Position numbers and translations under genes: made by a program. Under the pieces are notes generated by a model that worked only from the letters and a program-made list of their open reading frames with translations, made no database searches and was not told the origin of the DNA. Shown in pieces: positions 1 to 8,819 of a stretch of 64,000 nucleotides of DNA; positions within the stretch are counted from its first letter, which is position 1, and each line of letters starts with the position of its first letter. This DNA is from Kitasatospora sp. MAA4 (GTDB taxonomy: Bacteria; Actinomycetota; Actinomycetes; Streptomycetales; Streptomycetaceae). The DNA lies in NCBI RefSeq assembly GCF_029893355.1, contig NZ_JARZAI010000032.1, positions 17,225-81,224 of the forward strand, in the 5' to 3' direction.

Positions 1-775
1 CCTGCAGGGCTGCAAGCTCTCCGGCGCGCGCCGCCGTCCGTTCCCGCACAACGACATGGCCGCTCTGGACGCGCTGCTGCGCAAGGTCCGCCACGAGTAC
101 CGCCGGGTGCTGATCGTGGTCGAGGGCGTCTACAGCATGGACGGCGACCTGGTCGACCTGCCGGCCCTGATCGAGGTGAAGCAGCGGCACGGCGCGATGG
201 TGCTGGTCGACGAGGCGCACAGCCTGGGCACCGTGGGCGCCGGTGGCGGCGGGGTCGGCGAGCACTTCGCGGTGGACCGCTCGGATATCGACCTGTGGGC
301 CGGGACGCTCTCCAAGTCCCTCGCCGGCTGCGGTGGTTACGTGGCCGGGTCGGAGCGGACGATCACCTACCTGAAGTGCTCGGTGCCCGGCTTCGTCTAC
401 AGCGTGGGCCTGACGCCGGCCAACACGGCGGCCTCGCTCGCGGCGATCCGGGTCATGCGGGACGAGCCCGAGCGCCTCAAGCGGCTGGCGGAGAACTCCG
501 ACCGGTTCCTGCGGCTGGCCCGCGAGGCCGGGATCGACACCGGGGACAGCTACGGCTCGCCGGTGATCCCGGCCATCGTCAAGGACTCGGCCAAGGCGGT
601 CCAGCTCTCGGCCGCCCTCTTCGACCGCGGCGTGAGCGCCAACCCGATCCTGCACCCGGCGGTGGCCGAGGAGTTGACCCGGCTGCGGTTCTTCGTCACC
701 AGCGAGCACACGGCCGAGCAGATCGACTACAGCGTCGCCACGCTCGCCGAGCAGTGGCAGCTGCTGAACCGCTGA
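1..775 (+). CDS. alpha-oxoamine synthase / AONS-like PLP enzyme (5' truncated by window edge)
   Basis: This is the C-terminal part of a fold-type I PLP enzyme of the family that condenses an amino acid with an acyl thioester (8-amino-7-oxononanoate synthase, KBL, ALAS, serine palmitoyltransferase). The reading frame is open from base 2. Visible motifs are FPHNDM (substrate/PLP pocket), VEGVYSMDGD, VDEAHSLGTVG (PLP-binding Asp) and TLSKSLAGCGGYV, where the Lys should form the Schiff base. The first ATG seen, at 56, is internal; the true start lies left of the window. An MMPL exporter follows 104 bp downstream. That pairing suggests a natural-product or lipid pathway rather than biotin synthesis, but the substrate cannot be read from sequence. 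Confidence 0.85.
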   Translation, partial: LQGCKLSGARRRPFPHNDMAALDALLRKVRHEYRRVLIVVEGVYSMDGDLVDLPALIEVKQRHGAMVLVDEAHSLGTVGAGGGGVGEHFAVDRSDIDLWAGTLSKSLAGCGGYVAGSERTITYLKCSVPGFVYSVGLTPANTAASLAAIRVMRDEPERLKRLAENSDRFLRLAREAGIDTGDSYGSPVIPAIVKDSAKAVQLSAALFDRGVSANPILHPAVAEELTRLRFFVTSEHTAEQIDYSVATLAEQWQLLNR

Positions 776-879
776 CCCACCCGAACCACGGGGTGTCCTG
801 GGCAAGTTGCCCGGGGCACCCCGGTTCCGCGCCCACCCCATGCCCTGGTGATCGAGCCGATCGAGGAGCAGGACCCACC

Positions 880-3096
880 GTGCACACCTCCGAACTCTCC
901 GCCCCCCGGCCGACCGGGCCGGCCCCCACCCCGCCCCCGCTGCCGCTGCGCCGCCCGTGGGCCGTGCTGCTGGCCGCGCTGCTCTTCCTGCTGCTCACCG
1001 CGGTGCTGTCGGGCGGCACGCTCGGCGTGCTGAAGTCCGGCGGCTTCGACGACCCGGCGGCCGACTCGGTGGCCGCCGCGAAACTGCTCCAGCAGCACTT
1101 CCCCGCGGCGCAACCCGATCTGTTCGTGCTGGTGCGGGATGCGGGCGGGAACGCGGACAGCCCGGCGAGCACGGCGGCCGGCAGGTCCGTCCTCGACCAG
1201 CTGTCCCACCAGCCCGGGGTGCGGGTGGTGGCTTCGTACTACGACGGCGCCGACCCGGCGCTGCGCTCGGCCGACGGTTCGGCGGGCCTGACCGCCGTCG
1301 CGGTGGCCGGCGACCAGGACGCGGTGGGCCGCAAGGTCCGTACCCTGCACACCCTGCTGGCCGGCCGACACGGTTCCAGCACCGTGCAGTTCGGCGGCAT
1401 CGGGCAGATCAACAACGACCTCACCGACCGGATCGCGCAGGACCTGGCGATCGCCGAGTCGGTGGCGATCCCGCTGACCCTGCTGCTCCTGGTGCTGGTC
1501 TTCCGCGGTGTGGTGGCGGCCCTGCTGCCGCTGGCCATCGGGGTGTTGGCGATCGTCGGGGCGCTGGCGGCGCTCTGGGGGCTGGCCGAGTTCACCTCGG
1601 TGTCGATCTTCTCGACCAACCTGATCACCGCGCTCGGCCTGGGCCTGGCGGTCGACTACAGCCTGCTGATCGTGGCCCGCTACCGGCAGGAACGCGGCCA
1701 GGGCGACGGTGACTTGGCGGCCCTTCGGCGCACCCTGGCGACGGCCGGGCGGACCGTGCTGTTCAGCGCCACCATCGTGGCGACGGTGCTGATCTGCCTG
1801 CTGGTCTTCCGGCTCTACTTCCTGCGCTCGTTCGCCTTCGCGGGGGTGGCCACCGTGGTGATCGCCGTGCTGGGCGCGCTCGGGCCGCTGCCGGCCGCGC
1901 TGCTGCTGCTCGGGGACCGGATCGACAAGTGGCCGATCGGGCGGGTCCGCGCCGAGCGGCCGGCTGCTGAACTGCGGCTGTGGGGACGGATCGCGGGCGC
2001 CGCGATGCGTCGTCCGGGCGCGGCCGGACTGCTGGTGACGGGCGCCCTGCTGGTGCTCGCCCTGCCGCTGGGACACGCCCAGTTCGGCATACCGGACGCG
2101 CGGGCGCTGCCCGCGGGCACCGAGAGCCGCCAGGTGTCCGACCTGCTCACCAGCTCCTTCCCCGGCGGCGACGGCGACACCCTCACCGTGGTCGCCCCGG
2201 TCTGGACCGGCGATCCCTCGGGCGCCGACCTGGCGAGTTACGCACGGGCGCTGTCCGCGGTGCCCGGTGTCGACGAAGTGGCCAGCCCGGCCGGCGTCTT
2301 CGCGGCCGGCGCGGCGACCCCGGCCCCCGCGCCGCAGGGGATGACCGACGGCTCGTCGGTCCGCTTCGACCTGCAGACCAAGGTGGTGCCGTACTCCGCT
2401 CAGGGCAGCGCCCTGGCGCAGCGGGTGCGGGCGGTGCCGGTGCCCGGCGACCGGCTGCTGCACGTCGCCGGACTGGCCGCCCAACTCGCGGACACCACCA
2501 GCTCGTTGTCGAGCCGTCTGCCCTGGGCGGTGGGCCTTGCGGTGCTCGGCACCCTGGTGCTCCTGCTGCTGGCCACCGGCAGTGTGCTGCTGCCGGTGAA
2601 GGCGGTGCTGTTCAACGCGCTCGGTCTGGCCGCCGTCACCGGCGCGATGGTCTGGGTCTTCGTCGACGGCCACCTGTCGGGGCTGCTCGGCTTCACCCCC
2701 TCGCCGCTGGCGATCACCATGCCGGTGCTGCTGGTCTGCGTCGCGTACGCGCTCTCGATGGACTACGAGGTCTTCCTGCTCTCCCGGATCAAGGAGCGGC
2801 ACGTCGCGGGGGACGCCGTGGAGCTGTCGGTGCGGGCGGGCCTCGGCGAGAGCGGGCCGATCATCACTGCCGCCGCCGGGCTGCTGGCGGTGTCGTTCTT
2901 CGCGATCGGCCTCTCCGGGGTCTCCCTGGTGAAGTTCTTCGGGCTCGGGACGGGCATCGCGATCCTGCTGGACGCGGTGCTGATCCGCGGCGTCCTGGTG
3001 CCGGTCTTCTTCCGCCTGGCGGGGGAGCGGGCCTGGTGGGCGCCGGCCTGGGTGAAGCGGCTGACCAGGCGCTTCGAGATGGCCTCGGGTCACTGA
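880..3096 (+). CDS. MMPL/RND family transporter
   Basis: 738-aa integral membrane protein with two MMPL halves, each a hydrophobic first helix, a large extracytoplasmic domain and a block of five or six helices. The conserved transmembrane motifs are GLAVDYSLLIVARYRQER in half 1 and SMDYEVFLLSRIKE in half 2, whose Asp and Tyr residues match the proton-relay positions of MmpL proteins. I chose the GTG at 880 because GAGGAG lies about 10 nt upstream and the protein then begins with a short Pro-rich cytoplasmic tail (residues 1-25) before the first helix. The frame is open farther upstream, but that part overlaps the preceding gene. It probably exports a lipid or metabolite made with the upstream PLP enzyme. 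Confidence 0.88.
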   Translation: MHTSELSAPRPTGPAPTPPPLPLRRPWAVLLAALLFLLLTAVLSGGTLGVLKSGGFDDPAADSVAAAKLLQQHFPAAQPDLFVLVRDAGGNADSPASTAAGRSVLDQLSHQPGVRVVASYYDGADPALRSADGSAGLTAVAVAGDQDAVGRKVRTLHTLLAGRHGSSTVQFGGIGQINNDLTDRIAQDLAIAESVAIPLTLLLLVLVFRGVVAALLPLAIGVLAIVGALAALWGLAEFTSVSIFSTNLITALGLGLAVDYSLLIVARYRQERGQGDGDLAALRRTLATAGRTVLFSATIVATVLICLLVFRLYFLRSFAFAGVATVVIAVLGALGPLPAALLLLGDRIDKWPIGRVRAERPAAELRLWGRIAGAAMRRPGAAGLLVTGALLVLALPLGHAQFGIPDARALPAGTESRQVSDLLTSSFPGGDGDTLTVVAPVWTGDPSGADLASYARALSAVPGVDEVASPAGVFAAGAATPAPAPQGMTDGSSVRFDLQTKVVPYSAQGSALAQRVRAVPVPGDRLLHVAGLAAQLADTTSSLSSRLPWAVGLAVLGTLVLLLLATGSVLLPVKAVLFNALGLAAVTGAMVWVFVDGHLSGLLGFTPSPLAITMPVLLVCVAYALSMDYEVFLLSRIKERHVAGDAVELSVRAGLGESGPIITAAAGLLAVSFFAIGLSGVSLVKFFGLGTGIAILLDAVLIRGVLVPVFFRLAGERAWWAPAWVKRLTRRFEMASGH

Positions 3097-3102
3097 CGGC
3101 AG

Positions 3103-3246
3103 TGAATGAGGCTATTCAGAGCGGTCCCCGGCGGCAGGTCGCCTTGCGGTCGGGGACCGGCCCGGCGCACCGTGGAGGGGGGATTCGGTCCGGGGTCTGG
3201 CTCGCCGCCTGGTGATTGGATATATTCAGACATACAGTCGATGAAT
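3103..3246. promoter_or_regulatory. hut promoter region with two TGAAT/ATTCA dyads
   Basis: TGAAT-N6-ATTCA spans 3103-3118, and a second pair in the opposite order, ATTCA-N13-TGAAT, spans 3224-3246. The second lies just upstream of hutU beside a TATATT that could be a -10. TATTCAGA occurs in both places. They could be operators for a hut regulator; no regulator gene is adjacent. Confidence 0.35.
3122..3159 (+). terminator. hairpin downstream of the MMPL gene
   Basis: CGGTCCCCG (3122-3130) pairs perfectly with CGGGGACCG (3151-3159), 26 nt after the MMPL stop codon. There is no T-tract, as is usual in streptomycetes. Confidence 0.5.
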
Positions 3247-3298
3247 GGATCCATCCGGACCAGTCCGGTCGGCAGGCAGCAGTAGGGAGAGCGACGGC

Positions 3299-4969
3299 AT
3301 GGTGCAGCAGCAGACGAGCGGACCGCGCGAGGTTCGGGCCGCCCGCGGGACGAACCTCAGCACCCAGGGCTGGCAGCAGGAGGCCGCCCTGCGGATGCTC
3401 ATGAACAACCTCGATCCCGAGGTCGCCGAGCACCCCTCCAAGCTGGTCGTCTACGGCGGCACCGGCAAGGCCGCGCGCGACTGGCGCTCCTACGACGCCA
3501 TGGTGCGCACCCTGCAGACCCTCAAGCAGGACGAGACCATGCTGGTCCAGTCCGGCCGCCCGGTCGGCGTGATGCAGACCCACGAGTGGGCGCCGCGCGT
3601 GCTCATCGCCAACTCCAACCTGGTCGGCGACTGGGCCAACTGGGAGGAGTTCCGCCGCCTGGAGAACCTCGGGCTCACCATGTACGGCCAGATGACCGCC
3701 GGGTCCTGGATCTACATCGGCACCCAGGGCATCCTCCAGGGCACCTACGAGACCTTCGGCGCCGTCGCGGCCAAGAAGTTCAACAACACCCTCGAGGGCA
3801 CCATCACCCTCACCGCCGGGCTCGGCGGCATGGGCGGCGCCCAGCCGCTGGCCGTCACCATGAACGGCGGCGTGGCGATCTGCATCGACTGCGACCCGTC
3901 CCGGATCGCCCGCCGGATCGAGCACCGCTACCTCGACGTCGAGGCGACCAGCCTGGCCCACGCGCTGGAGCTGGCCACCGACGCCCGCGACAAGCGCCAG
4001 CCGCTCTCCATCGGCCTGCTGGGCAACGCCGCCGAGCTGTTCCCGCAGCTGCTCGCGATGGACGCGCCGATCGACATCGTCACCGACCAGACCAGCGCCC
4101 ACGACCCGCTGGCGTACCTGCCGATCGGCGTCGCCTTCGACGACATGGCGGACTACGCGGCGGCCAAGCCGGCCGAGTTCACCCAGCGTTCGCGCGAGTC
4201 GATGGCCAAGCACGTCGAGGCGATGGTCGGCTTCCAGGACAAGGGCGCCGAGGTCTTCGACTACGGCAACTCGATCCGCGGCGAGGCCCAGCTCGCGGGC
4301 TACTCCCGAGCCTTCGACTTCCCCGGCTTCGTGCCGGCGTACATCCGCCCGCTGTTCTGCGAGGGCAAGGGCCCGTTCCGCTGGGCCGCGCTCTCCGGTG
4401 ACGCGCAGGACATCTACAAGACCGACAAGGCCGTGCTCGACCTCTTCCCGGAGAACGAGTCGCTGCACCGCTGGATCAAGATGGCCCAGGAGAAGGTGCA
4501 CTTCCAGGGCCTGCCGGCGCGGATCTGCTGGCTCGGCTACGGCGAGCGCGACAAGGCCGGCGAGCGCTTCAACGACATGGTCGCCTCCGGCGAGCTCTCC
4601 GCGCCGATCGTGATCGGCCGCGACCACCTGGACTGCGGCTCGGTCGCCTCGCCGTACCGCGAGACCGAGGCGATGCTGGACGGCTCGGACGCCATCGCCG
4701 ACTGGCCGCTGCTGAACGCCATGGTCAACGTCGCCTCCGGCGCGTCCTGGGTCTCCATCCACCACGGCGGCGGCGTCGGCATCGGCCGCTCGATCCACGC
4801 CGGCCAGGTCACCGTCGCCGACGGCACGCCGCTGGCGGGCGAGAAGATCCGCCGGGTGCTCACCAACGACCCCGGCATGGGCGTCATCCGGCACGTCGAC
4901 GCCGGCTACGACATCGCGGGCGAGGTCGCGGCCGAGCGCGGTGTGCGCATCCCCATGGGCGAGCTGTGA
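3299..4969 (+). CDS. hutU: urocanate hydratase
   Basis: 556-aa urocanase, which converts urocanate to imidazolonepropionate with tightly bound NAD+ in histidine degradation. The protein carries GGTGKAARDW near the N-terminus, the glycine-rich NAD loop TAGLGGMGGAQPLAV, the signature FQGLPARICWLGYGERDKAG with its conserved Cys, and GRDHLDCGSVASP. The ATG at 3299 is preferred over an in-frame ATG at 3245 because AGGGAGA lies 7 nt upstream and the length matches the family. It is the first gene of a four-gene hut operon; its TGA overlaps the GTG of the next gene (GTGA). No histidine ammonia-lyase gene lies in the window. Confidence 0.95.
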   Translation: MVQQQTSGPREVRAARGTNLSTQGWQQEAALRMLMNNLDPEVAEHPSKLVVYGGTGKAARDWRSYDAMVRTLQTLKQDETMLVQSGRPVGVMQTHEWAPRVLIANSNLVGDWANWEEFRRLENLGLTMYGQMTAGSWIYIGTQGILQGTYETFGAVAAKKFNNTLEGTITLTAGLGGMGGAQPLAVTMNGGVAICIDCDPSRIARRIEHRYLDVEATSLAHALELATDARDKRQPLSIGLLGNAAELFPQLLAMDAPIDIVTDQTSAHDPLAYLPIGVAFDDMADYAAAKPAEFTQRSRESMAKHVEAMVGFQDKGAEVFDYGNSIRGEAQLAGYSRAFDFPGFVPAYIRPLFCEGKGPFRWAALSGDAQDIYKTDKAVLDLFPENESLHRWIKMAQEKVHFQGLPARICWLGYGERDKAGERFNDMVASGELSAPIVIGRDHLDCGSVASPYRETEAMLDGSDAIADWPLLNAMVNVASGASWVSIHHGGGVGIGRSIHAGQVTVADGTPLAGEKIRRVLTNDPGMGVIRHVDAGYDIAGEVAAERGVRIPMGEL

Positions 4970-6171
4970 CGGACACGTTCGGTGCGATGTGGGCGGAGCT
5001 GCTCCCCGTGGGCCGCTCCGCCGCATCCGGCGGGTACCGCCGGCACGCCTGGAACAGCGCGGACGCCGAGTGCCGGGCCTGGTTCGAGGAGCAGGCCCGC
5101 TCCCGGGGCCTGGCCTACGAGCTGGACCGCAACGGCAACCAGTGGGCCTGGCTCGGCGACCCGCAGCAGGACGGCGCCGTCGTCACCGGCTCGCACCTGG
5201 ACTCCGTCCCGGACGGCGGCGCCTTCGACGGCCCGCTCGGGGTGGTCTCCTCCTTCGCCGCGCTGGACGAACTGCGCGCCCGCAAGGCCGAGTTCACCAA
5301 GCCGCTGGCGATCGTCAACTTCGGCGACGAGGAGGGCGCCCGGTTCGGCGTGGCCTGCATCGGCTCCCGGCTCAGCGCGGGCGTGCTCAGCCGCGAGCAG
5401 GCGTACGAGCTGCGCGATGCCGACGGCGTCCGACTGCCCGACGCGATGGAGCGCGCCGGCTACGACCCGACCGCGATCGGCGCGGACGACGACCGGCTCT
5501 CCCGGGTCGGCGCCTTCGTCGAACTCCACGTCGAGCAGGGCCGCTACCTGACCGAGGACCAGCCGGTCGGCGTGGCCAGCGCGATCTGGCCGCACGGCCG
5601 CTGGCGCTTCGACTTCCACGGCGAGGCCAACCACGCGGGCACCACCCGCATCGAGGACCGCCGCGACCCGATGCTGACGTACGCCACCACCGTGCTCGCG
5701 GCCCGCAAGAAGGCCCGGCTGGCCGGCGCGCTGGCCACCTTCGGCAAGGTCGCCGTCGAGCCGAACGGCACCAACGCGATCGCCTCGCTGATCCGCGGCT
5801 GGCTGGACTCCCGGGCCTCCGAGGAGCAGGTGCTGGAGGCCCTGGTCGAGGAGATCCGGGTGGCGGCGGCCGAGCGCGGCGAGCGCGACGGCGTCCGGGT
5901 CGAGCTGACCCGCGAGTCGTACACGCCGGTGGTCGACTTCGACGGCCCGCTGCGCGACCGGCTGGCCAAGCGGCTGGGCGGCGTGCCGATCCTGCCGACC
6001 GGCGCCGGACACGACGCCGGGATCCTGGCGTCCGCCGTTCCGACCGCCATGCTGTTCGTACGGAACCCGAGCGGCGTTTCGCACTCCCCGGCGGAGCACG
6101 CCGAGGAGGCGGACTGCCTCGCGGGTGTGGCGGCTCTGGCGGACGTTCTGGAGGACCTGGCATGTCAGTGA
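4966..6171 (+). CDS. M20-family amidohydrolase (annotated elsewhere as allantoate amidohydrolase) in the hut operon
   Basis: 401-aa binuclear metal amidohydrolase of the allantoate amidohydrolase/N-carbamoylase group of peptidase family M20. Metal-site and catalytic motifs are visible: GSHLDSVPDGGAFDGPLGV (His, Asp), FGDEEGARFG (Glu-Glu), ELHVEQG, NHAGTT and GAGHDAGIL. Start GTG 4966 overlaps the hutU stop; the end overlaps the hutF start by 10 nt, so it is translationally coupled on both sides. HutF yields N-formylglutamate, and no HutG-type N-formylglutamate amidohydrolase is present here. I therefore infer that this enzyme removes the formyl group, but allantoate-type substrates cannot be excluded. 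Confidence 0.85.
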   Translation: MTDTFGAMWAELLPVGRSAASGGYRRHAWNSADAECRAWFEEQARSRGLAYELDRNGNQWAWLGDPQQDGAVVTGSHLDSVPDGGAFDGPLGVVSSFAALDELRARKAEFTKPLAIVNFGDEEGARFGVACIGSRLSAGVLSREQAYELRDADGVRLPDAMERAGYDPTAIGADDDRLSRVGAFVELHVEQGRYLTEDQPVGVASAIWPHGRWRFDFHGEANHAGTTRIEDRRDPMLTYATTVLAARKKARLAGALATFGKVAVEPNGTNAIASLIRGWLDSRASEEQVLEALVEEIRVAAAERGERDGVRVELTRESYTPVVDFDGPLRDRLAKRLGGVPILPTGAGHDAGILASAVPTAMLFVRNPSGVSHSPAEHAEEADCLAGVAALADVLEDLACQ

Positions 6172-7517
6172 CCACGGTGTACTGGGCCGAGCACGCCTGG
6201 CTGCCGCATGTGAACGGCCCGGTGGTCGAGTCGGACGTGCTGATCGAGGTGGCCGCGGGCGGCAGGATCGCCAAGGTCACCCCGGACAGCGGGCCCTGCC
6301 CGCCGCAGGCCGTCCGGCTGGCCGGCCTGCTGGTGCCCGGTCAGGCGAACGCGCACTCGCACGCCTTCCACCGCGCGCTGCGCGGGACCGTCCAGGTCGG
6401 CTCCGGCACCTTCTGGACCTGGCGGGACACCATGTACCGGTTCGCCGGCGCCCTGGACCCGGACAGCTACCTGGCGCTGGCCACCGCCGTCTACGCCGAG
6501 ATGGCGCTGGCCGGCATCACCGCGGTGGGGGAGTTCCACTACCTGCACCACGCCCCTGGCGGCGCCCGCTACAACGACCCCAACGCGATGGGCGAGGCGC
6601 TGATCGAGGCCGCCGCCCGGGCCGGTATCCGGATCACCCTGCTGGACACCTGCTACCTCTCCTCCGGCTTCGGCGCCGAACTGACCAAGCCGCAGCTGCG
6701 GTTCGGGGACGGCGACGCCGATGCCTGGGCCGAGCGGGTCAGCGAGCTCAAGCCGCGCGAGCACGCCCGGCTCGGCGCGGCCGTCCACTCGGTGCGCGCC
6801 GTCCCGGCCGGCCAGCTGAGCACGGTCGCGCACTGGGCCCGGATGCGCAAGGCCCCGCTGCACGTGCACCTCTCCGAGCAGACCGCGGAGAACGAGGCCT
6901 GCCTCAGCGCGCACGGGGTCACCCCGACCCGGCTGCTCGCCGACCACGGCGTGCTCGGGCCGCGCACCTCGGCCGTCCACGCGACCCACCTCACCGAGGA
7001 GGACATCAAGCTGCTCGCCGACTCCTCCACGGTGATCTGCATGTGCCCGACCACCGAACGCGACCTCGCCGACGGCATCGGGCCGGCCCGCCACCTGGCG
7101 AACAGCGGCTGCCAGGTCACCCTGGGCAGCGACAGCCACGCGGTCATCGACCCGTTCGAGGAGGCCCGGGCGCTGGAGCTGAACGAGCGCCTGCGCACCC
7201 GCACCCGCGGCCACTGGACGGCCAACGCGCTGCTGCGGGCCGGCAGCGAGGACGGTCACGCCTCGCTCGGCTGGCCGGAGGCCGGCCGGATCGAGGCCGG
7301 CGCGTTCGCCGACTTCACCGTCATCGCGCTGGACTCCGTACGCACCGCGGGCCCGCTGCCCCGGCTCGGCGCCGAGACCGCGGTCTTCGCGGCATCGGCG
7401 GCGGACGTCCGGCACGTGGTGGTCGGCGGCCGGCGGATCGTCCAGGACGGCGTGCACCAGCTGGTCGCCGACGTCCCGTCCGCACTGCGCGCCTCGATCG
7501 CCGCACTGCTTGCGTAA
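6162..7517 (+). CDS. hutF: formimidoylglutamate deiminase
   Basis: 451-aa amidohydrolase-superfamily enzyme that should convert N-formimidoyl-L-glutamate to N-formyl-L-glutamate and ammonia. Metal and substrate motifs are ANAHSHAFHRALRG (HxH), HVHLSEQTAENEAC, and GSDSHAVIDPFEEAR (catalytic Asp). The ATG at 6162 lies inside the end of the M20 gene and gives MSVTTVYWAEHAWLP, a usual HutF N-terminus. HutF marks the five-step histidine pathway, in contrast to the four-step route with HutG acting directly on formiminoglutamate. A 57-bp gap separates it from hutI. Confidence 0.92.
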   Translation: MSVTTVYWAEHAWLPHVNGPVVESDVLIEVAAGGRIAKVTPDSGPCPPQAVRLAGLLVPGQANAHSHAFHRALRGTVQVGSGTFWTWRDTMYRFAGALDPDSYLALATAVYAEMALAGITAVGEFHYLHHAPGGARYNDPNAMGEALIEAAARAGIRITLLDTCYLSSGFGAELTKPQLRFGDGDADAWAERVSELKPREHARLGAAVHSVRAVPAGQLSTVAHWARMRKAPLHVHLSEQTAENEACLSAHGVTPTRLLADHGVLGPRTSAVHATHLTEEDIKLLADSSTVICMCPTTERDLADGIGPARHLANSGCQVTLGSDSHAVIDPFEEARALELNERLRTRTRGHWTANALLRAGSEDGHASLGWPEAGRIEAGAFADFTVIALDSVRTAGPLPRLGAETAVFAASAADVRHVVVGGRRIVQDGVHQLVADVPSALRASIAALLA

Positions 7518-7574
7518 CCCCTCCGGGGGGCGGGTCGACCGATCCGCCCCCCGGCCCGGATCCGAGAGGGCCTC

Positions 7575-8741
7575 ATGAGCAGCACCCTGATCACCAACAT
7601 CGGCAGTCTGGTGACCAACGACCCGTCCCACCCCGGCCTGCTCGGCCTGGTCGAGCAGGCCGCCGTGGTGGTGGACGGCTCGGTGGTCACCTGGACCGGC
7701 CGCGCCGCCGACGCCCCCGCCGCCGACCAGGTGCACGACGCCGAGGGACGCACCCTGCTGCCCGGCTTCGTCGACTCGCACGCCCACCTGGTCTTCGCGG
7801 GCGACCGCACCGCCGAGTTCAACGCCCGGATGTCCGGCCAGAGTTACTCGGCCGGAGGGATCCGCACCACGGTCGCTGCCACCCGTGCGGCGAGCGACGC
7901 CGAACTGGACGCCAACCTGGCCCGGTTCGTCCGCGAGGCGCTGCGCCAGGGCACCACCACCATCGAGTGCAAGTCCGGCTACGGCCTGACCGTCGCCGAC
8001 GAGGCGCGCGCCCTGCGGATCGCCGCCGCGCACACCCCCGAGACCACCTACCTCGGCGCCCACATCGTGGCCCCCGAGTTCGCCGACGACCCGGCCGGCT
8101 ACGTCGACCTGGTGACCGGCGAGATGCTGGACGCCTGCGCCCCGCACGCCCGCTGGGTGGACGTCTTCTGCGAGAACGGCGCCTTCGACGGCGACCAGGC
8201 CCGTGCCGTCCTGAAGGCCGGCCAGGAACGCGGCCTGATCCCCCGGGTGCACGCCAACCAGCTCAGTCACGGCCCCGGCGTGCAGCTCGCGGTCGAGCTG
8301 GGCGCGGCCTCGGCCGACCACTGCACCCACCTGACCGACGCCGACGTCGCCGCGCTGGCCGGCAGCGAGACGGTGGCCACCCTGCTGCCCGGCGCCGAGT
8401 TCTCCACCCGCGCCCGGTACCCGGACGCGCGCCGGCTGCTCGACGCGGGCGCCACCGTCGCGCTCTCCACCGACTGCAACCCGGGTTCCAGCTTCACCAG
8501 TTCGATGGCCTTCTGCATCGCGGTGGCCGTCCGCGAGATGGGCATGACCCCGGACGAGGCCGTGCACGCCGCCACCGCCGGCGGAGCCCGCGCGCTGCGC
8601 CGCACCGACGTCGGCCGGATCGCCCCCGGCGCCCGCGCCGACCTGCTGCTGCTGGACGCCCCCTCGCCGGTCCACCTCGCCTACCGCCCCGGCGTCCCGC
8701 TCACCGCCGCCGTCTGGCGCGCGGGGGTCCGGGAGGTCTGA
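7575..8741 (+). CDS. hutI: imidazolonepropionase
   Basis: 388-aa amidohydrolase that opens 4-imidazolone-5-propionate to N-formimidoylglutamate. It shows DSHAHLVFAGDRTAEFNARM (metal HxH plus substrate Arg), ECKSGYGLT, a central HIVAPEF segment, HANQLSHGPG and STDCNPGSS (metal Asp). GAGAGGGCCTC just upstream of ATG 7575 contains a Shine-Dalgarno sequence. Last gene of the hut operon, closed by a strong hairpin 22 bp after the stop. Confidence 0.94.
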   Translation: MSSTLITNIGSLVTNDPSHPGLLGLVEQAAVVVDGSVVTWTGRAADAPAADQVHDAEGRTLLPGFVDSHAHLVFAGDRTAEFNARMSGQSYSAGGIRTTVAATRAASDAELDANLARFVREALRQGTTTIECKSGYGLTVADEARALRIAAAHTPETTYLGAHIVAPEFADDPAGYVDLVTGEMLDACAPHARWVDVFCENGAFDGDQARAVLKAGQERGLIPRVHANQLSHGPGVQLAVELGAASADHCTHLTDADVAALAGSETVATLLPGAEFSTRARYPDARRLLDAGATVALSTDCNPGSSFTSSMAFCIAVAVREMGMTPDEAVHAATAGGARALRRTDVGRIAPGARADLLLLDAPSPVHLAYRPGVPLTAAVWRAGVREV

Positions 8742-8762
8742 GACCTTCAGGGCGGACGTGGG

Positions 8763-8798
8763 TCCGGCCCCGCACCCCAGTCGGGGTGCGGGGCCGGA
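8763..8798. terminator. perfect 16-bp bidirectional terminator hairpin
   Basis: Positions 8763-8778 pair without mismatch with 8783-8798 around a 4-nt loop (AGTC). It sits between the convergent ends of hutI (+) and the class IV precursor gene (-), so it probably ends both transcripts and insulates the hut operon from the lanthipeptide locus. Confidence 0.8.
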
Positions 8799-8819
8799 GC
8801 CTGACCTGCGGGTGAGGTT

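Noticed and set aside
295..3096. 933-residue open frame extending the MMPL gene upstream into the PLP enzyme
   Set aside because: Residues before GTG 880 are Arg/Gly/Ala-rich shadow sequence overlapping the oxoamine synthase; the GTG at 880 has a ribosome site and matches MMPL starts.
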